Made by a program: the position numbers and the translations under genes. A DNA stretch of 64,000 nt from the NCBI GenBank assembly GCA_964548535.1, contig CAZJRQ010000006.1:1-64000 (forward strand), written 5' to 3'. The notes beneath the pieces are model-generated. The model did not search any database, was not told the origin of the DNA, and saw only the letters and a program-made list of their open reading frames with translations. This DNA is from CAZJRQ01 sp964548535. Its GTDB lineage: Bacteria; Bacillota; Clostridia; Oscillospirales; Ruminococcaceae. Position 1 is the first letter of the stretch; each line of letters begins with the position of its first letter. Below are positions 45,775 to 53,671 of the stretch, one piece after another.

Positions 45775-45810
45775 AAGCCACTCTAGAGCATTTTCAGAGT
45801 GGCTTTTTGT
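45775..45810 (+). terminator. Terminator of the SNF symporter gene
   Basis: A perfect stem AAGCCACTCT/AGAGTGGCTT then T run. Confidence 0.9.
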
Positions 45811-45824
45811 ATCGTCAAAACGAA

Positions 45825-45853
45825 TTGACAAATAATCGGTAATGTGATAAAAT
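45825..45853 (+). promoter_or_regulatory. Promoter of the unknown gene at 46 kb
   Basis: TTGACA, 17-base spacer, TAAAAT. The start codon is 160 bases further on, so the mRNA would have a long leader. Confidence 0.65.
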
Positions 45854-46013
45854 AATGTTATGAAATCAAATGTTGGATTTTTACATGACGTTTTCTTTAT
45901 GTAATACTATTAAAAAGATAACGTATTTATCTTGTAAGTAGTTTGGTGAGAAACTTAAGTCTTTTTAATGTGAAGAGAGTTTGATTGGACGGATTAAGGA
46001 GAGGTATAAACAA

Positions 46014-46772
46014 ATGACAGACAAACAAAAAAAGATTTACGAAATATTAATGACAACAATAAAATGCAATGAACGTAGTAAAAAAGCGACTGTGATTAGA
46101 AAAAATGGTTCTATAATTGAAACCACTCAAACTTATTATTCGGGTTTAGATGCTGACATGTCTGATTTTTCTGTTGGGTTTTATGAGATTTTGTATCAGG
46201 ATATACTTGATACAAAACCTATATTAAATGATAAAAAACACTTCTTTAATAACGACTTTGCTGGAGATACAATGAACAGTTTTAATACAATAGCAAATCG
46301 TGTTCCTGAAGCAGGAAAGGCAGCAAATACAAGAACGTCTGCTAAACTATGGCCTGAATATTTACAAGATTATAACAAGCAATATCATTGCCTAGCTAAC
46401 TTTTGGCTTATTCCAATGGGGATAGGGAGAACGTCTGGGGAATTAAGTAAAACAGGTAACGGCCGTCAAGATTATATGGATAGGTTTTTAATTTATTTTA
46501 AAAATAACGTATCGAAATATAAGTACAAATACAGTGGCTATTTTGAAAAAATTAATTCTATCAGTGATTTAGCCGAACGCAATATATTGATGGGAAATTA
46601 TGTGGATACAAACATGGTAATTGATGAATTTAGTAATAGAGAAGATGCAAATGCAGAAATTATTATTGAGAAAATTACTGAAAAAATCAAAAATAGGGCC
46701 ATTGCTATTTCTGAATCTAAATATGCGGATGCTTTATGGGAGTATTTTAAAACATGTGGATTATTAGGATAG
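46014..46772 (+). CDS. Hypothetical protein
   Basis: 252 aa, soluble, function not recognised. The ATG follows AAGGAGAGG by seven bases and a promoter and terminator flank the gene, so it is real. It contains RTSAKLWPEYLQDYNKQYHC and FWLIPMGIGRTSGELSKTG, a Trp/Tyr-rich core that may be a conserved motif, and ends with LWEYFKTCGLLG. No signal peptide or membrane segment. It is the last host gene before the tRNA-Thr remnant and may itself be accessory. Confidence 0.65.
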   Translation: MTDKQKKIYEILMTTIKCNERSKKATVIRKNGSIIETTQTYYSGLDADMSDFSVGFYEILYQDILDTKPILNDKKHFFNNDFAGDTMNSFNTIANRVPEAGKAANTRTSAKLWPEYLQDYNKQYHCLANFWLIPMGIGRTSGELSKTGNGRQDYMDRFLIYFKNNVSKYKYKYSGYFEKINSISDLAERNILMGNYVDTNMVIDEFSNREDANAEIIIEKITEKIKNRAIAISESKYADALWEYFKTCGLLG

Positions 46773-46813
46773 TTAAAAGAAAATGCAAATGTTTATCTGA
46801 TAGTTAATATATG

Positions 46814-46854
46814 TATAGGCAACATCGCAAAATCTTTTTGTGGTGTTGCCTATA
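46814..46854 (+). terminator. Terminator of the unknown gene
   Basis: TATAGGCAACA paired with TGTTGCCTATA, 41 bases past the stop codon. Confidence 0.7.
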
Positions 46855-46911
46855 TTATTTTCGAAAAAATCATAAGATATAACCTTTTATAACACAAAAT
46901 ACAAACGAAAA

Positions 46912-46940
46912 TGTCCTCACAGAATTTATCTGCGAGGACA
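46912..46940 (-). terminator. Terminator of the original tRNA-Thr
   Basis: TGTCCTC paired with GAGGACA and T-rich sequence on the minus strand, just past the tRNA 3' fragment. Confidence 0.7.
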
Positions 46941-46942
46941 AT

Positions 46943-46963
46943 GGTCCAGGGGCACATCCCTGG
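46943..46963. repeat. Solo hairpin related to MITE-like repeat ends
   Basis: CCAGGGGCACATCCCTGG closely resembles the right-end hairpin of repeat copy C (CCAGGGGCACGCCCCTG). It abuts the tRNA 3' end. Confidence 0.6.
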
Positions 46964-46995
46964 TGGAGCTTGTGACGGGATTTGAACCTGCGACC
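46964..46995 (-). tRNA. tRNA-Thr 3' fragment, left half of the split gene
   Basis: On the minus strand it ends CACAAGC-T-CCA, preceded by the T-arm GCAGG-TTCAAAT-CCCGT and GGTC. The acceptor strand complements GCTTGTG at 57712-57718, about 10.7 kb away. The remainder of the tRNA is missing here and is replaced by element sequence. One T-stem pair (A-C) is mismatched, as expected for an inactive remnant. Confidence 0.85.
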
Positions 46996-47012
46996 GTGGG
47001 TTGTATTTAAAG
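46992..47012. mobile_element. attL, left junction of the element
   Basis: GACC (the overlap shared with the right end) followed by the arm GTGGGTTGTATTTAAAG. With the right arm at 57654-57670 it rebuilds a 38-bp near-palindrome. Confidence 0.8.
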
Positions 47013-47023
47013 ACACTTTTTAG

Positions 47024-47222
47024 TTAAGCCGAGTGTTTTTGTAAAACCTGCGTATCTACGGTCTTTGAGCCCATTCCTATACGTCCGATAAAATTGTAGT
47101 AAATTTCAATTTGCTGAATTGTGCGACCGTCGGAGAGAATTTCCTTGTGATGAACCACTATTTTGTCAATAAGCTCGTTGAGTAGAGGAGCAGTAAGCTC
47201 GGTAATTTGACTGTGTTTTCGT
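47024..47222 (-). pseudogene. Serine recombinase, C-terminal remnant
   Basis: The frame reads KHSQITELTAPLLNELIDKI, then VVHHKEILSDGRTIQQIEIYYNFIG in two parts, and ends KTVDTQVLQKHSA. This is the C-terminal DUF4368-type end of large serine recombinases from clostridial transposons. The frame has no start; upstream, a different frame with a ribosome site (MNQEWLLDNADT) runs into it. The N-terminal piece is at 48334-48504, so the middle of the gene, several hundred codons, is gone. Confidence 0.75.
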
Positions 47223-47342
47223 ATCAGCGTTATCCAATAACCATTCCTGATTCATATAATCCACCTTTCTTATAACTTCTGACGAAGAGCTATGAAATTG
47301 CTGTCAATTATGGGTTGAGTGGGAGTATTTAATATAAAAATA

Positions 47343-47828
47343 TTAAATATTTTTAATGAATTTATAGCTTTTTCTATGAACGCCGTCCTCTGTCGTACAG
47401 CTTGTGTGTTCTGATACAACATAACAGCATTTTGTATATAGTTTATAAGCATTTATATTATCATCGGTTGTATGTATACCAGATTGAGAGAATCCGATTT
47501 CCTTAAAAAAATCCTCTGCGAATGCCACTGCAACTCTACCAATACCTTTGTTTTGATAGCAAGGAGAAATAACGAGCATGGAAATCCAAGCAATAGAATC
47601 TCCTTCCAGCCCATTAAGCTTAAGCCATCCTATTGGTTTTTCATTAAGATAGATAATAAAATGTATCTCATCATTATCATTCTTCCAGTATTCATTATAA
47701 TCATTAAGCCAATTATCATAACTTTGCTCTATATTATGAAGCATAGCAATAATTTTTTTGTTATTCAATAGTTCACTAAGAAATTTAATGTCGCTTTCTT
47801 GAAGCTTTCGAAAACTTATTTTATCCAT
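47343..47828 (-). CDS. GNAT N-acetyltransferase (element cargo)
   Basis: 161 aa. MDKISFRKLQESDIKFLSEL starts the fold; the acetyl-CoA loop is SPCYQNKGIGRVAVAFAED and the C-terminal NINAYKLYTKCCYV is typical. ATG at 47828 follows GGGGTAG. The substrate is unknown; similar genes often give resistance or modify small molecules. It sits between the two recombinase fragments, so it was inserted there, or the deletion brought it there. Confidence 0.82.
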   Translation of the reverse strand: MDKISFRKLQESDIKFLSELLNNKKIIAMLHNIEQSYDNWLNDYNEYWKNDNDEIHFIIYLNEKPIGWLKLNGLEGDSIAWISMLVISPCYQNKGIGRVAVAFAEDFFKEIGFSQSGIHTTDDNINAYKLYTKCCYVVSEHTSCTTEDGVHRKSYKFIKNI

Positions 47829-47853
47829 ATTTTCTACCCCATATCTATTTTCA

Positions 47854-47958
47854 CTATAATACATCCACACTCAACAAATCGTTAGTATTTCTTTCGTTTA
47901 ACATAAGTCGTTCAACATTTACGTCAATAGTTTCCCCTGCAATAGTAATAGTTTTCAT
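47854..47958 (-). CDS. Possible 34-aa small protein
   Basis: AGGAGG lies six bases before an ATG opening a 34-codon frame (MKTITIAGETIDVNVERLML...). It ends 25 bases before the GNAT start. It could be a leader, the truncated start of a deleted gene, or a small protein. Not recognised. Confidence 0.4.
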   Translation of the reverse strand: MKTITIAGETIDVNVERLMLNERNTNDLLSVDVL

Positions 47959-48079
47959 AATAACCTCCTAAATAGTGTTAGCTTTTTTTCTGTCATCAAC
48001 ACCAAACACTCCACATGACCCGTTCTCGGATGATTTTAGATCAATTAAACATATTATAATACAAAAATAAAAACATTTC

Positions 48080-48246
48080 TATGATAAAAATTAAATAAAT
48101 CTCATGCATATTTTTGCTTCTTACCATTGATACCTTTTGATTTTTCCTCTGTTGGGGGTTCAAAGTTAATTTAGAGGGTTCAAATCCATCAAGAGGGGGT
48201 TCACATTTGAACCCTCGTATTCCTTTGCCAATTTCAGACTACAAAA
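48080..48246. other. Non-coding spacer with GGGTTCA repeats
   Basis: Three direct GGGGTTCA/GGGTTCAAA units and one inverted copy lie within 48155-48230. No intact gene was seen; it may be debris of the deleted recombinase or replication region. Confidence 0.4.
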
Positions 48247-48292
48247 AAATAAAGGCTTCTGACGGATACGTTGCTGTCAGAAGCCTTTATTT
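48247..48292. terminator. Strong bidirectional terminator
   Basis: A perfect 17-bp stem (AAATAAAGGCTTCTGAC with its complement) and 12-base loop, downstream of the truncated recombinase. Confidence 0.88.
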
Positions 48293-48333
48293 CTAGCCTT
48301 TTGTGTAGGGTTCATATTATCAAATTGTATCAA

Positions 48334-48504
48334 TTAAGGGATTTTCATTTCGCAATAATAGTCGTATATTTGTATGTTGTTGTCTTTGCAGAACTGAGCA
48401 AGAATAATTTTCTGAGTTTCAATGCTAATGCTTTCGTTTGCAACATTGTCGTCTTTTGAAAGTCTGCAATAAAGTCCTGCAATAAAATGCTGCTGTTTAT
48501 TCAT
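48334..48504 (-). pseudogene. Serine recombinase, N-terminal remnant
   Basis: MNKQQHFIAGLYCRLSKDD and SISIETQKIILAQFCKDNN match the resolvase N-terminal domain of large serine recombinases, including the catalytic Ser in YCRLSKDD. The frame stops at residue 56, before the conserved DDGYSGTNFDRP region. AAAGGACGG precedes the ATG. Together with the fragment at 47024-47222 it shows a deleted integrase gene that cannot act by itself. Confidence 0.8.
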
Positions 48505-48591
48505 AAATCCGTCCTTTCTGACAGCAGCGGTCAAGCTAAAGCAGATTGTATCTGCAACGCAAGCATACCACAACTAATGTCACAAGTCAAG

Positions 48592-48786
48592 TTAATATTT
48601 TTCATCTGATTGCTTAACATCTTCTTTCTCCAAGTCCCTAATCATCAGCCCAGCAAGCTTATCTCCAGACTGATTTTTCTCGCTGAACACAGACCACACA
48701 CGATAGGTTATGTGGTCAAGTATGGTGTCGTGTCGGGTGACAATTCTGTTTGAATTGTTTTCCTTTTTCCATTGAGGCTGTTGCAA
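48592..48786 (-). CDS. TnpW-like transposon protein
   Basis: 64 aa. DHITYRVWSVFSEKNQSGDKLAGLM matches the short conserved core of TnpW-type proteins found directly upstream of serine recombinase genes in clostridial conjugative transposons, which is the position here. Role unknown. The TTG start follows AAAGGAG. Confidence 0.6.
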   Translation of the reverse strand: MQQPQWKKENNSNRIVTRHDTILDHITYRVWSVFSEKNQSGDKLAGLMIRDLEKEDVKQSDEKY

Positions 48787-48807
48787 ATGTTGTCACTCCT
48801 TTGTTGC

Positions 48808-49221
48808 TTAATCAATAATTCCATGCTGAAAATCATTGACATATTGGAAATCAATAATGCCGTTAATTTTTCTAACCTCGTCAACACACCTATGATTTAA
48901 AGCGTAGAGTGTATCGTCATCAATGTCACTTAAGCTTGCAAGAATGTGACTGTTCTTCGACAACTCAACTGCTGTTTTGAACATAAGCCGAGCCAACCTT
49001 TGCTCTGTACCTTTTATCTGTGACTTCACTGTTTCGGTTATCATTGGTGAGATGTAGCTGATGTTTGATTCTTCATTAAGATAGCCAAGATAGAACTTTA
49101 CGGCTTTTTCAATGAACTCACTTTTCGACTTACAGTTGTCACCTTTGTAGTGCGAATCCACATCTCTCATAGTCTGAGGACGTATCCACAGAGCGAATTT
49201 TTCTTTGTTTTCCATTTTCAT
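48808..49221 (-). CDS. Ribbon-helix-helix mobile element protein
   Basis: 137 aa. The N-terminus (FALWIRPQTMRDVDSHY, SKSEFIEKAVKFYLGYL) is a ribbon-helix-helix type DNA-binding fold, followed by a helical domain with LARLMFKTAVELS and the C-terminal CVDEVRKINGIIDF. Proteins like this are common in clostridial integrative elements near the recombinase or relaxase genes and may regulate transfer or replication. GGAGAAATGAT... precedes the start region. Confidence 0.7.
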   Translation of the reverse strand: MKMENKEKFALWIRPQTMRDVDSHYKGDNCKSKSEFIEKAVKFYLGYLNEESNISYISPMITETVKSQIKGTEQRLARLMFKTAVELSKNSHILASLSDIDDDTLYALNHRCVDEVRKINGIIDFQYVNDFQHGIID

Positions 49222-49239
49222 ATATCATTTCTCCTTTTT

Positions 49240-49540
49240 CGTATTAATTAATGCATAACTCCTAAAAAATGTCCCGAGTTTACGGGACTTGCTCGCCTAT
49301 AACCCCTAACTTCACAAAACTCGAAAATTCTGACCCCATTAAAAATGCCCCTCAAACCCCGTAGTTTCGGTCGGCTTTGCCGATTTCGATGTGGGTGTGA
49401 CTCCGTCACTTTAACCTGCAACACAATAGACAAGGTGTAAATTCCACCTCAAGTGAGACCTCTTTTACCTAAATCATTTCTTCTCTGCCATCAATATTTC
49501 TTTGCAGTAGATGAGTTCACCTTTCTCTCTCCACACACCC
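49240..49540. other. Non-coding, hairpin-rich spacer; possible transfer or replication origin
   Basis: Contains GTCCCG-agttta-CGGGAC and GTGAC-tcc-GTCAC hairpins and several C-rich tracts within about 200 bases. No gene with a ribosome binding site fits. Such clusters occur at oriT or double-strand origins of clostridial elements, but no relaxase gene is left to support this. Confidence 0.35.
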
Positions 49541-49619
49541 TCACAAATCGCTCGTGTGAGCTTTTTTCTTCTTTTGCAGATAGTTTCCCCAATCACAAGT
49601 TCTCGCCACAAATCGCCTT

Positions 49620-50452
49620 TTATTGAGAATTACGAGGTTTGAAATCAGCAACGCTTATTCCTTGACTATCAAGATTTGAAGTAAGCATATGAGCTACGCT
49701 TGATAAGAAGTCATTGCACAAAGGGTCAGCAGGGACACCATTTTTATGAGGGTCAGTAGTTTTTAAAGGGTCACTTCCAAAGACGTAATAATTGGAGTTG
49801 CTTTTGTCGGTTTTGCTATCATCAAACAACGTATCTACGGACTTTGCAGGCAGGTCATAATCTGATGTGTTATCAGCAAAAGAAGAAATTGCATTATCTC
49901 TCTCACCAGTCAAAGTGGTGTCCCTGGTGTCCTGAACAAACTTTTCAACTTTAACAAAACGCTTGCCGTTACTTTTTCCACTTGAATATTTTAAGCCTAA
50001 CTGAGTAAGCCTTTCACTACTTTGAATAAGCACTTTTGATACTCTGCTACGTTCAAAACTATTGTTGCTACACGCAATCAGCTTGTCTGTAAGGTCTTGT
50101 GCAGAGCCGTTGTAACTATTTTTGTCTTGCATAAAAAGTACAAGTGCTTTTAGTATCGCATCGTCGAATTGTTCAGGCTCGGTAATGCTGTCAGCAACTT
50201 TTGACCAATGGTGAGTTTCTGTATTGAAGTGCAACTTTATTTCTCTACTATCAATATCACGACCTTCGCAGTACAAAACGGCATCACCACTTTGCTTGTC
50301 TTTCACATCAAGAGCAAGCCACGACTTACCAGACTTAGGGTTCCAGCAAGAATACACAACCCTGTGGGTAACAGCATGTCAATAACAAACTTGACTGGTG
50401 GCAGGATTTTATCCATCAAGGTTTCTCCGTCGATTGCTTTTAATTTTTCCAT
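49620..50452 (-). pseudogene. AAA ATPase / replication helicase, frameshifted and deleted
   Basis: From the ATG at 50452 (MEKLKAIDGETLMDKILPPV) the frame runs to LCILAG, then a one-base loss shifts it; the Walker A GNPKSGKSWLALDV continues in another frame. After LALDV the sequence jumps to GDAVLYCEGRDIDSREIKLHF, so roughly a hundred or more residues including Walker B are missing. The intact family is the RepA/DnaB-like AAA_25 ATPase of mobile elements. The C-terminal 200 residues remain open but are unlikely to act alone. Confidence 0.8.
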
Positions 50453-50479
50453 AGGCATAATTCCTTTCTATAATATCGC

Positions 50480-50508
50480 TTGACAAATACTTTCTTTTGC
50501 AGTATGCT
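50480..50508 (+). promoter_or_regulatory. Promoter of the element XRE repressor
   Basis: TTGACA, 17-base spacer, weak -10 TATGCT. A palindrome GAAAC-aa-GTTTC at 50516-50527 just after it may be the repressor operator. Confidence 0.5.
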
Positions 50509-50607
50509 AATCTCAGAAACAAGTTTCACATTAACATATTTCATTGTCAATAGTCTATCTTCCTATTGAAAAAATATTTTTTTGAATAAAGTTTGGAGGA
50601 CAATTTT

Positions 50608-50982
50608 ATGGAGTTTGGCGAAAAGGTAAGAGCATTACGCAAACAACAAAATATGAGCCAGTCGCAGTTAGCATCAATCTGTGGTGTAACAGAGAGGTCA
50701 ATACTAAATTACGAACACCGAAATCTTGTACCCAAAAACAAGGACGTTCTGTTAAAACTCAGCGAAACTTTACATACTACAACGGACTATCTCTTGTCCA
50801 ATGAAAGTCACTATGTTGAACAGGCAAGGCTTGTTCGCTCGGCTGATGGCAAGGAGTTTGCACAACAAATCATCAACGGAACAGAGGCTTTGTTTGCAGG
50901 TGGCGACATTTCTGATGAGGACAAGGAAGAGGTTTTCAAAGCAATTCAAGACATTTATTTTAAATCGAAATTTGGCAAGTAA
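50608..50982 (+). CDS. XRE family repressor of the element
   Basis: 124 aa. Helix-turn-helix: VRALRKQQNMSQSQLASICG, VTERSILNYEHRN. It resembles the repressors (ImmR-like) that keep integrative elements silent. GGAGGAC precedes the ATG. An ImmA-like gene follows by about 70 bp, the usual pairing. It diverges from the replication pseudogene, whose promoter it probably controlled. Confidence 0.85.
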   Translation: MEFGEKVRALRKQQNMSQSQLASICGVTERSILNYEHRNLVPKNKDVLLKLSETLHTTTDYLLSNESHYVEQARLVRSADGKEFAQQIINGTEALFAGGDISDEDKEEVFKAIQDIYFKSKFGK

Positions 50983-51054
50983 TCGTATTTGCAGTACAAA
51001 ATTTGTTACCACAAGAACAAAAAAATATGATATACTATTTGTGAGGTGAGCAGT

Positions 51055-51426
51055 TTGAACATTTTTGAATATGTAAATGCAATTCGTGAGGAACACGGAC
51101 GTATATCAGTTTTTGAGCTTGCAAGTCGTTTTGACGTAAACATAATGGTCAGACCACTGAAAGAATTAAAAGGCTGTTTATTCTTTTCAACCAACAGTAA
51201 CCGTTATCGCAATCGTGCTGAGATAGAGGCGAATTTATTTGCTGCAAACCTCCTACTTGACGACGATGATGTGTTTGACTTGCTTGTGCAGGGATACACA
51301 GTTTCGCAGGTTGCATCAATTCAAAAAGTTCCACAAGAGCTTGTAACAATCAAGGCTGACGATATGGCTGAGCGTGGTTTTGAGCTACGCAGAGGCTTTG
51401 ATGTTGATGCGAACTGGTTGAGGTGA
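51055..51426 (+). CDS. ImmA/IrrE-like protein lacking its HExxH region
   Basis: 123 aa. The N-terminal (ELASRFDVNIMVRPLKELKG) and C-terminal (RAEIEANLFAANLLL, then QGYTVSQVASIQKVP) parts match ImmA metalloproteases, but the segment between, normally holding HELGH, is missing: KGCLFFSTNSNRY goes straight on. The reading frame is kept. It can no longer cleave the repressor by the known mechanism. The TTG at 51055 is preferred over the GTG nine bases earlier because GAGGTG is then spaced correctly. Confidence 0.7.
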   Translation: MNIFEYVNAIREEHGRISVFELASRFDVNIMVRPLKELKGCLFFSTNSNRYRNRAEIEANLFAANLLLDDDDVFDLLVQGYTVSQVASIQKVPQELVTIKADDMAERGFELRRGFDVDANWLR

Positions 51427-51616
51427 TAGTCTTATTGTATCAAACTTTTTCGAAAGACACCACGACATAGCGTGTCTGATTTTTGATGACTATTTCGCTA
51501 ATTCCAAATATATGAAAGTGATGTGTTGCAAGAAAATACAGATAATTCTCAACCTTATTATATTTGTATTGAAATATGAAACCGACATAATGTGTCGGGG
51601 TGGAATATATGTGCAT
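51427..51616. other. Spacer with paired GACAT hairpins
   Basis: CGACATAGCGTGTC near 51467-51480 and CCGACATAATGTGTCGG near 51581-51597 are two related small hairpins in an otherwise gene-free spacer. Confidence 0.4.
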
Positions 51617-51663
51617 AACAACAAACGCACTCTCTGAAACTAATCGGAGGGTGCGTTGTTTTG
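51617..51663 (+). terminator. Terminator after the XRE/ImmA-like pair
   Basis: ACGCACTCTC paired with GGAGGGTGCGT (imperfect), then TTGTTTTGG. Confidence 0.7.
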
Positions 51664-51754
51664 GTTTATGAATTACTCTGTTCTTTGTATTTAATATATA
51701 TCTTCTATTGGTTACTTATATAGATATGACTGCGTGACACAGAGGGAATTACAC

Positions 51755-51783
51755 TTGAAAATGCTCTCTTTGTGTGGTAAAAT
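51755..51783 (+). promoter_or_regulatory. Promoter of the sigma factor gene
   Basis: TTGAAA, 17-base spacer, TAAAAT, 35 bases before the ATG. Confidence 0.7.
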
Positions 51784-51817
51784 GTAGAGGAAGTAATATT
51801 TACTATGGAGGAATTTT

Positions 51818-52354
51818 ATGCTTGGTGTTTGCTTGGCACTTATTGATGATGAAGAGGATAAAAAGGATTTTGAAAGGCTTGTACATAAATATGAGAAAAA
51901 ATTGCTCAGTGTTGCAAAAGGAATTTTGAAAGACCAAGGTCTTGCAGAGGTTGCAGTTTGGGACACTTTTTTTAGCATTGCCGAGTGTTTTCAAAAAGTT
52001 CACAATTTATCTTTGCACAAAATGGAGGCTTACCTTATCATAACTATTAAGAACGCAAGCTATGCAATATACAACAAGGAAAAAAGAAATAACACAAATA
52101 TTTCTTTTGAGGATGTAATCAATGAAAATGTTCCAACGATTGATGACCTTGATAAATATGATTATATAGAACTGAAATCAGCGATTGACGAGCTTGAAAG
52201 CAAATATCGTTACGCTTTGACATATATGCTTATCTATGGCTTATCAGCTGATGAAACTGCAAAAACTATGGGCATTTCGAGAAGGTTGGTTTACAAATAT
52301 ATTGAAATAGCGAAAAGGAAAATTATCGAAAAGGTGAGTGACAATGACATCTGA
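51818..52354 (+). CDS. ECF-like RNA polymerase sigma factor
   Basis: 178 aa, sigma-70 family. Region 2 spans about residues 15-85 (FERLVHKYEKKLLSVAKGIL, HKMEAYLIITIKNASY) and region 4 about 115-170, with helix-turn-helix LSADETAKTMGISRRLVYKY. GGAGGA precedes the ATG. The next gene overlaps it by 11 bp and encodes a one-pass membrane protein, the usual sigma/anti-sigma arrangement. It may drive the secreted-protein genes downstream. Confidence 0.82.
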   Translation: MLGVCLALIDDEEDKKDFERLVHKYEKKLLSVAKGILKDQGLAEVAVWDTFFSIAECFQKVHNLSLHKMEAYLIITIKNASYAIYNKEKRNNTNISFEDVINENVPTIDDLDKYDYIELKSAIDELESKYRYALTYMLIYGLSADETAKTMGISRRLVYKYIEIAKRKIIEKVSDNDI

Positions 52355-53024
52355 GAATTCAAATTTTATCAAGGCTTTACAAGCATCAGTTGTGGACGTT
52401 GAGGCTTTTGAAATGCACAATACACCCGAATGTGATGGCAATTTTTCAGAAGAATATAAACGCAAAATCAGTCATCTGGTAAGAAATAGGGGCAAGAGTT
52501 ACTATCCACTTATCAAAACAACTTTTCGTCGAGTAATAACCATTATTGCCGCTACAATTATTGCAGGCTCAATTACCGTTGGAGCAGTACCAGAATTAAG
52601 AGAATGGTTTGTAGGGCTGTTTGTTACGCAAAATGAAGACAATGCAGATGTAAATTATGTTGATGGCGAAATTCCAGCACAAAGTGGAGTGGCAGAATTC
52701 ATTTTGTACGAGCCAACGTTTATTCCCGATGGATTTGAGAAACAGTCAGACAATATTAATGAAGTTTTCCACGAAATTTATTATGTGTTTGATGATAAAT
52801 ACATAGCCTTTACGCAAAGCAATATATATACTACTAATCAAATTGATACTGAAAATATGAAGACGGAAACTTTAAAAGTATTGGGCGTTGAGGCGTTTTT
52901 GTCTTACAATAGTGAAACCTCAATAATCACTTGGCAATACGGAGATTATTCATATTGCATTAGTGGCAATTTGTGTAAAAGTGACATGATTCATATGGCA
53001 AATTCGGTTAAAGTTACAAAATAA
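52344..53024 (+). CDS. DUF4367-type membrane protein, putative anti-sigma
   Basis: About 226 aa: an N-terminal cytoplasmic part (residues 1-55), one transmembrane helix (VITIIAATIIAGSITVGAVP) and an extracytoplasmic domain resembling DUF4367 (EPTFIPDGFEKQS). Such proteins often pair with ECF sigma factors in Firmicutes. ATG at 52344 follows AAGGTGAG and overlaps the sigma gene end. No classical zinc anti-sigma motif is seen, so the inhibitory role is inference. Confidence 0.72.
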   Translation: MTSENSNFIKALQASVVDVEAFEMHNTPECDGNFSEEYKRKISHLVRNRGKSYYPLIKTTFRRVITIIAATIIAGSITVGAVPELREWFVGLFVTQNEDNADVNYVDGEIPAQSGVAEFILYEPTFIPDGFEKQSDNINEVFHEIYYVFDDKYIAFTQSNIYTTNQIDTENMKTETLKVLGVEAFLSYNSETSIITWQYGDYSYCISGNLCKSDMIHMANSVKVTK

Positions 53025-53116
53025 AATATTCTTCTCAAAAAGTGTGCACAAAATGGTTGCCTCTTCTATCTTAGCTTACGTAGGAACAAATAAGCGGGAA
53101 AGGAGAGGCTTTTTTT

Positions 53117-53545
53117 ATGAAGAAAATCATTTCTACAATCTTGGCAATTTGTATAATGTCTTGTATGTTTGGTGCTACTGTATATGCTACGGACGTAACT
53201 ACACCAATAGATGAAGAAATAACGGTGATGAATTTATACACAGATAGAATTTCTACGAGTGTAGCAAAGTCAACAGGTACAACTTTAAAATATGCTTGTA
53301 CTGTTTGTGGGAAATCATCATCGACGAAAATTTCTGTCTATCTGTATTTGCAGGAATATAATAACGGTGTTTGGAAAAATGTTAGTGTAGCAACAAAGGA
53401 AGTTAATGCAAAATATCTATCTCTTACTGGCTCATACTCATCTGCAATTACTGGTCGCAAATATCGTACAGAAGCTCATGTGTACACTTATAGTGGCAGC
53501 AAATATGAATACCTTGAAGTTCACAGCTCTGCACTAACCAAGTAA
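53117..53545 (+). CDS. Small secreted protein (DUF6147-like)
   Basis: 142 aa. Signal peptide of about 24 residues ending VYA, then a mature beta-rich domain with a CTVCGKS pair of cysteines and a Tyr/Ser-rich C-terminal half (YSGSKYEYLEVHSS). AAAGGAG precedes the ATG by nine bases. No catalytic motif seen. It lies 92 bp after the anti-sigma-like gene and may be its target, or a companion of the bacteriocin-like genes that follow. Confidence 0.65.
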   Translation: MKKIISTILAICIMSCMFGATVYATDVTTPIDEEITVMNLYTDRISTSVAKSTGTTLKYACTVCGKSSSTKISVYLYLQEYNNGVWKNVSVATKEVNAKYLSLTGSYSSAITGRKYRTEAHVYTYSGSKYEYLEVHSSALTK

Positions 53546-53623
53546 GAGTTTAAAAAAAGTAATAGGGGTGATACCAATGCAGTAGATTCAAACTACATAA
53601 TCATTCGTCACACAAACCAAAGA

Positions 53624-53652
53624 TTGACATTCAAAATATTGGATGTTATAAT
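53624..53652 (+). promoter_or_regulatory. Consensus promoter of the bacteriocin-like operon
   Basis: Perfect boxes TTGACA and TATAAT with a 17-base spacer, 19 bases before the ATG of the secreted protein gene. Confidence 0.88.
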
Positions 53653-53671
53653 GAGAAAGGATATTTTAATT

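Noticed and set aside
49248..49433. 61-codon frame in the hairpin-rich element spacer
   Set aside because: Composition follows the palindromes, with no ribosome binding site or family resemblance.
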